Source: Actinomadura montaniterrae (GTDB taxonomy: Bacteria > Actinomycetota > Actinomycetes > Streptosporangiales > Streptosporangiaceae). Taken from it: a stretch of 64,000 bases of DNA. The translations under genes were made by a program, and so were the position numbers. Numbering within the stretch: position 1 is the first letter of the stretch; every line of letters starts with the position of its first letter. Under the pieces are notes generated by a model that was given only the letters and a program-made list of their open reading frames with translations, had not been told where the DNA came from and made no database searches. The stretch spans positions 47,434 to 111,433 of the forward strand of contig NZ_WBMR01000006.1 in NCBI RefSeq assembly GCF_008923365.1. The letters are read 5' to 3'. This document shows, piece after piece, positions 46,885-55,271 of this stretch.

Positions 46885-47823
46885 TCACGAGTTCTGGGTG
46901 AAGTGCGTGCGGTAGCCGTGCATCGAGGTGAAGAACGGCGACGGCTCCAGCGTGGGGTCGGCGGTGTAGCCGACCTCCTGCGCGACGGGCGCGAACGGGG
47001 AGTACGGCGAGGCGGTCTCCTGGAGGCCCGCGCACAGGCAGGCGTGCGCGGCCTTGCCGACCCGTCCCTCGATGTCGAGGCTCTCGCGCAGGGCCTCCTC
47101 GGCCTGCGCCGCGTCGAGCTCGACGCCGTACGGCGTGCCGTCGGCGCGGCGGTAGGGGTGGCCCAGGTAGAGGTGGCGCGGGCGGACCTCGTCGCGCAGG
47201 TACTCCAGGCTGGCGCGGTACGCGGCCGGGTCCTCGAACCCCGGGAAGCCGTTGGCGGCCCCGTGTACCTGGACGGCGTCGCCGACGAAGACGGCGCCCT
47301 GGCCGTCGACGACGTAGGCGACCGACCCGGGCGTGTGCCCGGGGATCGCGTGGACGGAGACCGTGACACCGCCGCCGAGGGAGAGCGTCTCGCCGCCCTT
47401 GACGAGCACGTCCGGCTCCATCTCGCCGGAGATGACGGCGTCGGCCGCGCCGGTCACCTTCGCCTCGCCATCGGGGTCGTCCAGGTACCGCCCGCGTCCG
47501 GCGAGGTACTCGTCCACGTGCGCACGGCGCGAGCGCAGCAGCGGCGCGTCCGCCTCGTGGATGACGACCCGCGCGCGCCGTCCGGTGAGCTCCCACAGGG
47601 CGCGGGCGCCGCCGACGTGGTCGATGTGGCCGTGGGTCAGCAGGACCCAGCGGACGTCCTCGATCCGGCGGCCGATGGCCTCCAGCGCCGGGGCCATGCC
47701 CTCGGCGGGGGAGGAGGCGATGCCGGTGTCGACGATCGCCGGCTCCGGCGCGTCGATGAAGAAGCTGTAGAGACCGAACCGGCCCCACGGCGAGACGAGG
47801 GGGTGGATTCTCACGTCGGGCAT
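46885..47823 (-). CDS. MBL-fold metallo-hydrolase
   Basis: A 312-residue hydrolase from the ATG at 47823 (AGGAG at proper spacing). The metal motif THGHIDH (H64, H66, D68, H69) is complete, with later ligands in AIPGHTPGSVAYV and VFVGDAV and a distal His in LYLGHPYRRADGT. The fold covers glyoxalase II, lactonases and other ester/thioester hydrolases. In the context of phosphotriesterase-like and esterase genes a lactone- or thioester-opening role is likely, but the sequence does not specify it. It is the fifth gene of the operon. Confidence 0.9.
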   Translation of the reverse strand: MPDVRIHPLVSPWGRFGLYSFFIDAPEPAIVDTGIASSPAEGMAPALEAIGRRIEDVRWVLLTHGHIDHVGGARALWELTGRRARVVIHEADAPLLRSRRAHVDEYLAGRGRYLDDPDGEAKVTGAADAVISGEMEPDVLVKGGETLSLGGGVTVSVHAIPGHTPGSVAYVVDGQGAVFVGDAVQVHGAANGFPGFEDPAAYRASLEYLRDEVRPRHLYLGHPYRRADGTPYGVELDAAQAEEALRESLDIEGRVGKAAHACLCAGLQETASPYSPFAPVAQEVGYTADPTLEPSPFFTSMHGYRTHFTQNS

Positions 47824-47830
47824 GGCTCTC

Positions 47831-48781
47831 CTACCGGCTTGCTGGGCGGGGTCGGCGGGGCGGGCGGGCGAGGAAGTCGCGGGTCTCCGCGTAGGCCCGG
47901 TGGTACTCCGGGATCCACGAGAAGTGCTGTACGAAGCCGTGCCCCGCGCCGGCGTACCGGCTGACGGTCGCGTCCACGCCGGCGTCGTCCAGCCTCCGGC
48001 CGTACAGCTCGCCCTCGTCACGCAGCGGGTCGAGCTCGCCGGTGATGATCAGCGCGGGCGGCAGCCCGGAGAGGTCCGCCCGCTTGATCGGCGAGACGCG
48101 GGGGTCCGCCGGGTCGGCGCCGCTGCCGATGTAGAAGGCGTTGAACGGCTTGAGCCCGGCCGTTTCGAGCCCGTAGCCGACGGCGTTCTCGCGCAGCGAC
48201 GCGTACCGGTCGACGTCGAAGTCCAGGTCGAGCGACGGGTAGAACAGCACCTGGTGGGTGATCCGGTCGAAGCCGTCGTCGTGCGCCATGGCGGCGACCG
48301 CGGCGGCGAAGGTGCCGCCGGAGCTGTCGCCCGCGAGGGCCAGCGTGGTGCCGTCCCAGCCCAGCGCCTCACCGTTCCCGGCGGCCCACCGGACGGCGGC
48401 GTAGCAGTCGTCGAGCCCCGCCGGGAAGGCGTGCTCGGGCGCCCGCCGGTAGCCGACGGACACGACCTTGAGCCCGGTCTCCTTGGCCAGGTTCCGCGCG
48501 ACGTGGTCGTGCGTCTCCAGGCTGCCGAGGAAGAACGCGCCGCCGTGGAAGTAGACCAGCAGGCCGTGCGCGTCGGCGTCGTCCGGCGTGTAGACCCGGA
48601 CCGGGACCTCGCCGGCGTCGGTCCGCGCGGTGACGTCCTCGACGGCGTGCAGCGGCAGGCGGTCGGCGACGGCCGGGACCTCCGCCTCCTCGCCGGCGCG
48701 CATCGCCTCCGGGTTCAGCGGACCGGGCGGCGGCGCGGGCATGGCGGCGAGGGCCTTGGCGATCTCGGGGTGCAGCGGCAT
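47831..48781 (-). CDS. alpha/beta hydrolase, HSL (hormone-sensitive lipase) family
   Basis: A 316-residue esterase with the HSL oxyanion motif YFHGGAFFLGS (79-87) and nucleophile elbow LAGDSSGGTFAAA, Ser153. The remaining triad lies in TGELDPLRDEG (Asp) and YAGAGHGFVQHF (His). HSL-type enzymes hydrolyse short to medium acyl and aromatic esters and lactones. It is separated by 4 bp from the monooxygenase gene upstream and by 7 bp from the MBL gene downstream. Confidence 0.92.
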   Translation of the reverse strand: MPLHPEIAKALAAMPAPPPGPLNPEAMRAGEEAEVPAVADRLPLHAVEDVTARTDAGEVPVRVYTPDDADAHGLLVYFHGGAFFLGSLETHDHVARNLAKETGLKVVSVGYRRAPEHAFPAGLDDCYAAVRWAAGNGEALGWDGTTLALAGDSSGGTFAAAVAAMAHDDGFDRITHQVLFYPSLDLDFDVDRYASLRENAVGYGLETAGLKPFNAFYIGSGADPADPRVSPIKRADLSGLPPALIITGELDPLRDEGELYGRRLDDAGVDATVSRYAGAGHGFVQHFSWIPEYHRAYAETRDFLARPPRRPRPASR

Positions 48782-48785
48782 GGCG

Positions 48786-49919
48786 TCAGACCCCCGCTCC
48801 CCGCGAGGCGGGTCGCTGGGACGCGGGCTTCTGGCTCGGGAAGACCTCGTCGACCTCGTCCTCGGTCCAGCCCTGCCGCGAGACGCGCTGCAGCTCGTCG
48901 GTCACCGGCTTGCGGGCCGCCTGGTAGAGCGCGAGCGCCTCGCTCACCGAGCCGGCGTCGCGGAGGGAGTCGGCGAGGACGCCCGCGTCCAGGATCGCGG
49001 AGTTCGCGCCCTGGCCGTGGTGGTGCAGCATCGAGTGCGCCGCGTCGCCGAGCAGGACGACCGAGTCCGAGTGCCAGCGGTCGATCGGGTCGATGTCGTA
49101 GACCGCGCGGCAGTTGACCGCCGCCATGTCGAGGTCGCGGACGATGTTCACGATCCGCTCGTCGAAGCCCTCGACGGTCCTGAGCAGGTCGTCCTTGGTG
49201 ACGTCCGGTGCCCAGGTGCCGTCCGGGCACAGCGCGGTGATGTCGAAGGACACCTGGCCGCGGTGGCGCAGCGGCAGCAGGTAGACCTTCGTGCCCCGGC
49301 CGATGTACATCCGCAGGTTGTCGTCGACGACCAGGCCGTAGGCGTCCTCGGCGCCGATGACGGCGCGGTAGGCGTGCTCGCCGGAGAACACCGGCTCCGC
49401 GGCGGAGAACAGCTGCTCGCGGACCACCGACTTGATGCCGTCGGCCCCGACGACGAGGTCCGCCTCGACGGTGGCGCCGTTGGCGAACGTCAGGACGCCC
49501 CCGTCGCCCTTGTCGTCGATCCGCTCCAGCCGGTGGCCGAGGCGGACCATGCCCTCGGGCAGCACCGAGAGCAGCGCCTCGATGAAGTCGCCGCGGTGGA
49601 TCAGGTGGGTGGTCAGGCCGAAGGCGTCGATCTCCGGCCAGGCCTCCCGCATGATCGGCTCGCCGGTGCCGGTGAGGATCTCGAAGTAGTCGCTCGGGGA
49701 GCTGACCCGCTGGATCGCCTCGATGACGCCCCACCGGCGGAACCGGTCCATGGTGGACGGGCGCAGCCCGATGCCGGCCCCGACCTCGCGGATCCGGCTC
49801 GCCTGCTCGTAGACGGTGACGGTGGCGCCGAGGAGGCTCAGCGCCTTGGCCGCGGCCGCGCCGCCGTATCCCGCGCCGACGACGGCGACGTTCAGTTTCT
49901 TCAGGTCCGAGGACTGCAT
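48786..49919 (-). CDS. FAD-dependent monooxygenase (aromatic hydroxylase type)
   Basis: A 377-residue group A flavoprotein monooxygenase: NVAVVGAGYGGAAAAKALSLLGATVTVYEQ, REVGAGIGLRPSTMDRFRRWGV, the DG motif LVVGADGIKSVVREQLF and the GD motif SVVLLGDAAHSMLHHHGQGANSAILDAGVLA. It is close in form to salicylate and 3-/6-hydroxybenzoate-type hydroxylases. The HHHGQGAN stretch replaces the more usual TPxxGQGAN/PYLAQGA, so the substrate pocket is probably distinct. It sits between the phosphotriesterase-like and hydrolase genes in the operon. Confidence 0.9.
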   Translation of the reverse strand: MQSSDLKKLNVAVVGAGYGGAAAAKALSLLGATVTVYEQASRIREVGAGIGLRPSTMDRFRRWGVIEAIQRVSSPSDYFEILTGTGEPIMREAWPEIDAFGLTTHLIHRGDFIEALLSVLPEGMVRLGHRLERIDDKGDGGVLTFANGATVEADLVVGADGIKSVVREQLFSAAEPVFSGEHAYRAVIGAEDAYGLVVDDNLRMYIGRGTKVYLLPLRHRGQVSFDITALCPDGTWAPDVTKDDLLRTVEGFDERIVNIVRDLDMAAVNCRAVYDIDPIDRWHSDSVVLLGDAAHSMLHHHGQGANSAILDAGVLADSLRDAGSVSEALALYQAARKPVTDELQRVSRQGWTEDEVDEVFPSQKPASQRPASRGAGV

Positions 49920-49933
49920 GGGTGGGGTCCTTG

Positions 49934-50890
49934 TCAGTGCTTGAGGGAGAGGAAGTCGGCGGGGTTGTCGACGAAGATCGTCTTGATGGCGGCGTCGTCG
50001 AGCCCGGCGGCGCGCAGGTCCGGGACGAGGTCCTCGAAGATGTAGTTCACGGTGTGGCCCTTGACGCCCGGCCAGCCGAGCGGGCTGCAGTTGGCGTCGG
50101 CCGAGGCGAGCACCTGCTGCAGGCGCCCCTCGCCGGCGATGAACCGGAGGAAGTGGTCGAGGCGCTCCCGGCGCGGGCGGGCCCAGAACGGCGGGTCGGG
50201 AAGCTCGGTCTCGTAGCCGAAGGTGTCGAACCCGATCCGGCCGCCCTGGTCGGCGATCCAGGTGTCGCGGGTCTTGTCCGCGTTGACGCCGTCGTCGACG
50301 TGCCCGAAGAGCACGCGGTCGAGGGGGAGCCCCTCCTCGCCGAAGATCGCGATGGCGTTCTCGGCGTCGATGGCCAGGTGCGTCAGGATGCCGGCGCCGG
50401 TGGCGAGGGAGGCGCGGGCGGCGGCGCGGTAGATGCGCTTGTCCAGCTCCGTCATGCGGCCGCCGCGGCTCACCCCGACCTTGATGACGCCGGCGCGGGC
50501 GCCGGTGCCGCCGATCCCCACGGTGATCTCGTGCACGAAGTGCCGCGCCAGGTAGTCGACGCTCGCCCTCGCGAAGAACGGCAGGGCGGTGTCGCCGCCG
50601 ACGAAGCCCGTGCAGGCGACGATGTGGACGCCGGTCTTCGCCGACAGCGACCGGTAGTAGTCGACGTCGCGGCCGTTGCAGATGCCGGTGACGTCGACGA
50701 ACGTCCCGCCGCCGTACTCGTGGAACCTCCGCAGCTTGGGGACGGTCTCGGCGTACCGCTCCTCCGGCGACTTCCACCACGTGGTGTCCAGCTCCGAGCC
50801 GGGCATGCCGTACCCGATGTGCTCGTGGACGGCGACGACTCCCAGCTCCTCGGCGGGAATCGGCCCCAGGACGGTGTTCACCCTCGACAT
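49934..50890 (-). CDS. phosphotriesterase-family metallohydrolase (lactonase-like)
   Basis: A 318-residue TIM-barrel hydrolase. All the family's metal ligands can be placed: H22-x-H24 in VAVHEHIGYG, the Lys to be carbamylated K136 in AGVIKVGVS, H170 in GILTHLAID, H196 in VLFGHVDD and D264 in VLASADANCSP. This supports an active binuclear enzyme. Phosphotriesterase relatives in catabolic operons are usually lactonases or amidases rather than phosphotriesterases. The ATG is at 50890. The upstream gene (27 bp away) is a homologue with the ligands missing, and both begin with VNTVLGP(I/V)P, so they arose by duplication. Confidence 0.9.
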   Translation of the reverse strand: MSRVNTVLGPIPAEELGVVAVHEHIGYGMPGSELDTTWWKSPEERYAETVPKLRRFHEYGGGTFVDVTGICNGRDVDYYRSLSAKTGVHIVACTGFVGGDTALPFFARASVDYLARHFVHEITVGIGGTGARAGVIKVGVSRGGRMTELDKRIYRAAARASLATGAGILTHLAIDAENAIAIFGEEGLPLDRVLFGHVDDGVNADKTRDTWIADQGGRIGFDTFGYETELPDPPFWARPRRERLDHFLRFIAGEGRLQQVLASADANCSPLGWPGVKGHTVNYIFEDLVPDLRAAGLDDAAIKTIFVDNPADFLSLKH

Positions 50891-50916
50891 TCGTCTCGCT
50901 CCAAACCTCAGGAAGA

Positions 50917-51936
50917 TCAGCGCACGGTCAGCAGGTCGCGCGGGTTGCCGGCGAGGATGCGGTGCGCGTCCTCGCCGCCGAGCCCCAGCGACGCCGCCAG
51001 CGGGACGAACACCGCGGCGGCGTGGCTGTACGGCAGGTCGTAGGCGTGCTGGCCCTTCGCGACGCCGATCGCGCTGCCCGACAGCAGGATCCGGTCGCCG
51101 TGGCCGGCCTCGACGAGGTCGAGCACCAGGGCGGCGCGTTCGCGGTCGGTGACGTGGGCGGCGTCGTCGTTCAGGCCGACGTGGTCGATCGCGACGTAGG
51201 CGCCCCGGCGCGCGATCGCGAGGGGGGCGCCGGCCTCGACCGCGTCCCTGCGGTCGAGGCCCCCGACGACGACCCGGCCGGCCGGGAGGCCCTCGTCCAG
51301 GACGACGTCGAGGTCGTGCACGGCGTCGTTCCCGTACCGGACGGAGAGCGGGACGCCGGTGGCGAGGGCGGTGCGGGCCGCGCCGCGGAACAGGCTCTCG
51401 TCGGTCGCGGTCATGCCCGCGCGGGTCGCGGCGGTCGCCACGAGCCCGGCGGCGCCCCGCCGCTCCACGCGCGGGACCACCATGCCCTCGGTGATCTCCT
51501 TGGTGAACAGGTCGGCGAACTTCTCCGCGGGCCACGGCGTGGGCGGGTTCGTCTGCGGCGTGAGGAAGTAGCCGCCGAGCATCTCCTCGGGGCCCATGCC
51601 GGTGGACGCGACGATGTGTACCCCGGTCGACCGCGACAGCGCCTCGTACAGCCGCACGTCGCGGCCGTGGAACATGCCCGTGGCGTCGACGATCGTCCCG
51701 CCGCCGTGCGCGCGGAAGTCCGCCAGCTTCGCCGCGAGGACCTCGATGACCTCGGCGCGGTCGATGGTCACGTCGAAGGCGTGCTCGGCGCCCGGGACCA
51801 CGGACAGCAGCGCCTCGTGGACGGCGACGATCCCCAGGTCGTCCGCCGGAACGGGGCCGAGGACGGTGTTGACGGTGCCGCTCCCGGCGGTGCCGTTCTG
51901 CGCGGGGCTTCTCTCGGCGGTCTGTGCGCCGGTCAT
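50917..51936 (-). CDS. phosphotriesterase-family paralogue lacking the metal ligands
   Basis: A 339-residue protein; the AAGGAA site fits the ATG at 51936 and not the GTG at 51942. It aligns by eye with the downstream enzyme (VNTVLGPVPADDLGIVAVHEA; GGGTIVDATGMFHGRDVRLYEALSRSTGVHIVA), but the catalytic positions are changed: HEH becomes HEA (A42), the Lys of VIKVG becomes Ala (GLVATA), ILTH becomes a segment without His (PLSVR), FGH becomes VGG, and SAD becomes SGS. Length and codon use are normal and there is no frameshift, so it looks like a maintained non-catalytic or re-purposed protein, possibly a partner subunit of the next gene product. First gene of the operon. Confidence 0.85.
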   Translation of the reverse strand: MTGAQTAERSPAQNGTAGSGTVNTVLGPVPADDLGIVAVHEALLSVVPGAEHAFDVTIDRAEVIEVLAAKLADFRAHGGGTIVDATGMFHGRDVRLYEALSRSTGVHIVASTGMGPEEMLGGYFLTPQTNPPTPWPAEKFADLFTKEITEGMVVPRVERRGAAGLVATAATRAGMTATDESLFRGAARTALATGVPLSVRYGNDAVHDLDVVLDEGLPAGRVVVGGLDRRDAVEAGAPLAIARRGAYVAIDHVGLNDDAAHVTDRERAALVLDLVEAGHGDRILLSGSAIGVAKGQHAYDLPYSHAAAVFVPLAASLGLGGEDAHRILAGNPRDLLTVR

Positions 51937-52028
51937 GGCCACTTCCTTTCGTCGGCGTCGGGTTCGGCGCGGCGTGGCGCGCGGATATGACGGCCGTCAC
52001 GCGATCGCTGTGAAGGGTGTCACTTCAC

Positions 52029-52043
52029 TTTACGTGATGTCAA
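52029..52043. promoter_or_regulatory. operator-like site TTTAC-N5-GTCAA upstream of the hydrolase operon
   Basis: TTTAC GTGAT GTCAA, 93 bp before the operon's first start codon. Read on the minus strand it contains TTGACA, so it overlaps a probable -35. The same TTTAC-N5-GTCAA occurs at 53777-53791 in front of the MFS gene. Symmetry is partial (TTkAC...GTmAA). Confidence 0.55.
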
Positions 52044-52087
52044 ATGAGCTATCGCTCTGTAAGTATCTCGATCGTACCGGCAGGTAA

Positions 52088-53722
52088 TCAGGCCGCGACC
52101 AGGCCCGGCGACTCGGTGCCGTCCGCCTCGGCGCCGTCCGTTCCGGCGGTGGCCTCGCGGTGGCCGAACAGGCCGACGAGCGTCAGCACGCCTGCCGCCG
52201 CCGCGCAGAGGCCCGCGACGAGGAAGGCGGTGTTGTAGGCGCTGCCGAGCGACTCGAAGGCGAGCTGGTGCAGCTGCCGCGGCATCGGCACCGGCCGCGC
52301 GCCCGGGCCGGCGCCCGGCACAACCGGCATCGAGTTGATCGCCATGGCGCCGCCGTCGTGCGCGATGCCGCCCGCGACCCCGGAGTACGGCGCCTGCAGG
52401 CCGGACGCCCCGACCGCCCGGCCGAGGCCGGACAGCAGCGCGTCGTTGGCCTTGTTGATCGCGAGCGCGGCGATGAGCACCGGGCCGAGCGCGAACCCGA
52501 AGTCGCGCAGCAGGTTGGTCGTCGCGCTGGCCATCCCGGCGAGCCGGACCGGGACCGTGTTGATCGCGACGGCGGTGATGGACCCGACCGTCAGCGCGAA
52601 GCCGCAGCCGAGCAGCGTCAGCGGGGCGATGAACCGCGTCCAGCCCATGTCGGCGACGTCGAACGTCGAGCACCAGATGCCCGCCGCGGCCATGAGCGCG
52701 AAGCCGCCGGACAGCACCCAGCGCGGCGAGACCCTGCGGATGAGGCGCGAGACGACCGGCACGAACAGGAAGGCGGGGCCCTGGATGAACAGGAACAGCA
52801 CACCGATCTTGAGGGCGCTCTGGTGCTGGACGGCGCCGAGCCAGATGCTCATCGAGTAGCAGGTGGCGAGGAACGCGAACATCCCGACGACCGTGGCGAT
52901 CGCGACGATCGCGTAGGCGCGGTTGGCGAACAGCCGCAGGTTCAGCAGCGGCACCGCGGCCCGCAGCTCGATCGCGACGAACGCGGCCAGCAGGACGACG
53001 CCGGCGGCGAACGCGCCGAGGATCTCCGGCCGGGTGAAGCCGCTCTCCGACCCCTGCGTGGCGGCGAACAGCAGGGCGATGAGGCCGAGCGCCAGCGTGA
53101 CCTGCCCGGGCAGGTCGAGCCTGCGGCCCTCGGGCGCGGACGAGTCGGCCGCCGCGAAGGTGATCAGGAAGGACAGCACGGCGGCGCCGATGACGACGGC
53201 GTACGCGCCGCGCCAGCCGCCGTGCTCGGCGAAGGCGCCGCCGAGCAGCGGGGAGATCGCGGCGCCGATGGACAGGAAGCCGGCCCACAGCGCGATCGCC
53301 TTGGTGCGCTCCTCCTGGTTCGGCGCGACGGCCGCGATCATCGCGAGCGAGATCGGGTAGAGGATCGCGGCGCCGAGGCCGGCGACGACCTGCCCGGTCC
53401 ACATGACCTGGACCGTGCCGGCCAGGCAGCAGACCAGCGAGCCGATCACGGTCAGGACGGCGCCGAGCTGGAGCAGCCGCCTGCGGCCGAACAGGTCGCC
53501 GATCACGCCGGTGGTCAGCTCCAGGACCACCATCGGGATGGCGAACGCGGCGGTGATCCAGGTGAGCTGCGACCCGGTGGTCGCGAACTCCTGCTGGAAG
53601 GTGCCGTTGAGGGCGCCGGGCAGCGAGTACGCCACCTGCGCCAGCAGGACCGCGAAGCAGCCGGCGACCACCGTCGGGATGGGGCCCGGCGTGCGCGCGC
53701 CGGACGACGGCCTCCGTGTCAT
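52088..53722 (-). CDS. MFS transporter, DHA2 (14-TM drug:H+ antiporter-2) type
   Basis: A 544-residue membrane protein with about 14 hydrophobic segments. Motif A-like GVIGDLFGRRRLLQLG and motif C-like GGWRGAYAVVIG are visible, as is the DHA2-typical long loop between the last helices (ANDALLSGLGRAVGASGLQAPYS... to QLHQLAFESLGSAYNTAF). Members export drugs or move catabolic substrates. It has its own promoter region facing the TetR gene (53862), with the operator-like repeat at 53777-53791, and lies upstream of the hydrolase operon on the same strand. It may therefore carry that operon's substrate or product. Confidence 0.92.
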   Translation of the reverse strand: MTRRPSSGARTPGPIPTVVAGCFAVLLAQVAYSLPGALNGTFQQEFATTGSQLTWITAAFAIPMVVLELTTGVIGDLFGRRRLLQLGAVLTVIGSLVCCLAGTVQVMWTGQVVAGLGAAILYPISLAMIAAVAPNQEERTKAIALWAGFLSIGAAISPLLGGAFAEHGGWRGAYAVVIGAAVLSFLITFAAADSSAPEGRRLDLPGQVTLALGLIALLFAATQGSESGFTRPEILGAFAAGVVLLAAFVAIELRAAVPLLNLRLFANRAYAIVAIATVVGMFAFLATCYSMSIWLGAVQHQSALKIGVLFLFIQGPAFLFVPVVSRLIRRVSPRWVLSGGFALMAAAGIWCSTFDVADMGWTRFIAPLTLLGCGFALTVGSITAVAINTVPVRLAGMASATTNLLRDFGFALGPVLIAALAINKANDALLSGLGRAVGASGLQAPYSGVAGGIAHDGGAMAINSMPVVPGAGPGARPVPMPRQLHQLAFESLGSAYNTAFLVAGLCAAAAGVLTLVGLFGHREATAGTDGAEADGTESPGLVAA

Positions 53723-53771
53723 GGGGACTCCTTGTGAGTTGGATCACTCGTCGATGCCTGCACAGTGTCAT

Positions 53772-53797
53772 ATTGATTTACATCGCGTCAAGTCAAT
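53772..53797. promoter_or_regulatory. operator-like region between MFS and TetR genes, second TTTAC-N5-GTCAA copy
   Basis: TTTAC ATCGC GTCAA (53777-53791) lies inside a larger inverted repeat ATTGATTT/AAGTCAAT (53772-53779 and 53790-53797). On the minus strand TTGACT-N18-TATGAC within this segment is a plausible MFS promoter, so a bound TetR protein would block it. Confidence 0.6.
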
Positions 53798-53861
53798 GAC
53801 CTGCACGTAAGCAGAGATGGCTCGATGTCAGGAGTGCTGACGCGTGCGCTAGGGTTGCCGG

Positions 53862-54476
53862 GTGGCGAGCCTGCGCGAAGCACAGAAGGAAATGACCCGG
53901 CGGATGATCCTGGACGCCGGGCTCGAGCTGTTCTCGGCCAAGGGCTACCTCGCCACGACCGTCGAGGACATCGCCGGCGCGGTCGGCACCACCCGGGTCA
54001 CCTTCTACGCGCACTTCCCGTCGAAGAGCGAGCTGATGAAGGCGCTCATCGCCGAGCGCCTCAACGAGGTGCTGCTCCGCAGCCGGTCGCCCGAGCACGG
54101 GTCGACGGCCCTGGCCCTGGTCGAGGCCGTGAAGGACGGCAGCCGCGAGGCGCTCGCGGCGTGGCTCGCTCAGACCTCCGAGCGGTGGCCGGTCATCCAC
54201 CCCATCATCCGGATCGGCCGCGACGCCGCCGCCGCGGAGCCGGAGCTGCGCAACCTCGTGGAGCGCTGGCTGGAGGAGGCGATCAGCGACGTCGAGGACG
54301 GCCTCACCGCCGCCGGTCGCTTCGAGCCGTACCAGCGGCACTTCCGCGGCGTCCTCGCGATGGCCCAGCTCGACTACGTGGCCCAGAACTGGGCCGGCGC
54401 CGACTGGAAGCTGGACCGCGAGCAGATGCTCGAGGAGCTGACCGACAGCTGGTTCGGCCTGCTCGGCGCCCGCTGA
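53862..54476 (+). CDS. TetR family transcriptional regulator
   Basis: A 204-residue regulator from the GTG at 53862; no ribosome site precedes it, and a TAGGGT at 53850-53855 suggests a leaderless transcript. Helix-turn-helix: ILDAGLELFSAKGYLATTVEDIAGAVGTTRVTFYAHFPSKSELMKALI. The C-terminal domain has the WPVIHPIIRIGRDAAAAEPELRNLVERW form seen in regulators of drug or aromatic-compound genes. Divergent from the MFS gene. The shared TTTAC-N5-GTCAA sites at 53777 and 52029 make it the candidate regulator of both the transporter and the six-gene operon. Confidence 0.92.
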   Translation: MASLREAQKEMTRRMILDAGLELFSAKGYLATTVEDIAGAVGTTRVTFYAHFPSKSELMKALIAERLNEVLLRSRSPEHGSTALALVEAVKDGSREALAAWLAQTSERWPVIHPIIRIGRDAAAAEPELRNLVERWLEEAISDVEDGLTAAGRFEPYQRHFRGVLAMAQLDYVAQNWAGADWKLDREQMLEELTDSWFGLLGAR

Positions 54477-54491
54477 CGTTCCGCGGGCGGG

Positions 54492-55262
54492 TCAGCGGGT
54501 CAGGTCGCGCTCCAGCGCGTCGGCCACGGTGCGCAGCGTGCCGGCGAGCGCGGGCAGCCGCTCCTTCTCGTACCGCGCGCTCGGCATCGACACCGAGAGC
54601 CCGGCGACGACCTCGCCGTCCGGGGCGCGCACGGGGACGCCGACCGCGACGACGCCCCGCTCCGACCGGCCCTGGTTGAGCGCGAACCCGTTGCGGCGCA
54701 CCCGCGCCAGGTCCGCGCGCAGGGCGTCCAGGTCGGGCCGGTCGCCGGGACGCTCGTCGTAGCGGTCAGCCGCGTACAGCGCCTCCAGCCGGTCCGGCGG
54801 CAGCTCGGCGAGGAGCAGCAGCCCCGCGGTGGTGCGGTGGGCGGGGAACACCATGCCCTCGCGCGAGCCGACCCGCAGCGCCTGCCGCGACTCGACGCTG
54901 GCGACGAAGCGCACCGTGTCGCCGGTGCGGACGGTCAGGTTGGCGGACTCGTCGAGCATCTCGGCCAGCCGGTGCAGGTGCGGCAGCGCGGCGGCCCGCA
55001 GCCGCGCCGCCGCCGACTGCGAGTGCGCGGCGAGCTCCAGGACGGGCCCGACGCGGTAGGTGCGGTCGGCCTCGCGCACCGCGAAGTCGCGGTAGACGAG
55101 CATGGCGAGCAGCCGGTGCGCGGTCGAGTTCGCGACGCCGAGCCGCCGCGCGACCTCGCTGACCGTCAGCGGGCCTTCGAGCTGGAGCATCGTCGCGATG
55201 CGCAGCGCGTTGTCGACGCTCGCGATCGCGTACGGCGGCGGCGCCTTGAAGGGCTTGTCCAC
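54492..55262 (-). CDS. IclR family transcriptional regulator of the gentisate operon
   Basis: A 256-residue regulator (GTG start). The N-terminal winged helix reads LTVSEVARRLGVANSTAHRLLAMLVYRDFAVREADRTYRVG. The C-terminal effector domain reads ALRVGSREGMVFPAHRTTAGLLLLAELPPDRL, then FALNQGRSERGVVAVGVPVRAPDGEVVAGLSVSMPSARY. IclR proteins commonly control aromatic-acid catabolism and bind intermediates such as gentisate or 3-hydroxybenzoate. It is divergent from the gentisate dioxygenase gene, with regularly spaced half-sites between them at 55272-55298. Confidence 0.93.
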   Translation of the reverse strand: MDKPFKAPPPYAIASVDNALRIATMLQLEGPLTVSEVARRLGVANSTAHRLLAMLVYRDFAVREADRTYRVGPVLELAAHSQSAAARLRAAALPHLHRLAEMLDESANLTVRTGDTVRFVASVESRQALRVGSREGMVFPAHRTTAGLLLLAELPPDRLEALYAADRYDERPGDRPDLDALRADLARVRRNGFALNQGRSERGVVAVGVPVRAPDGEVVAGLSVSMPSARYEKERLPALAGTLRTVADALERDLTR

Positions 55263-55271
55263 GCGGGCTCG

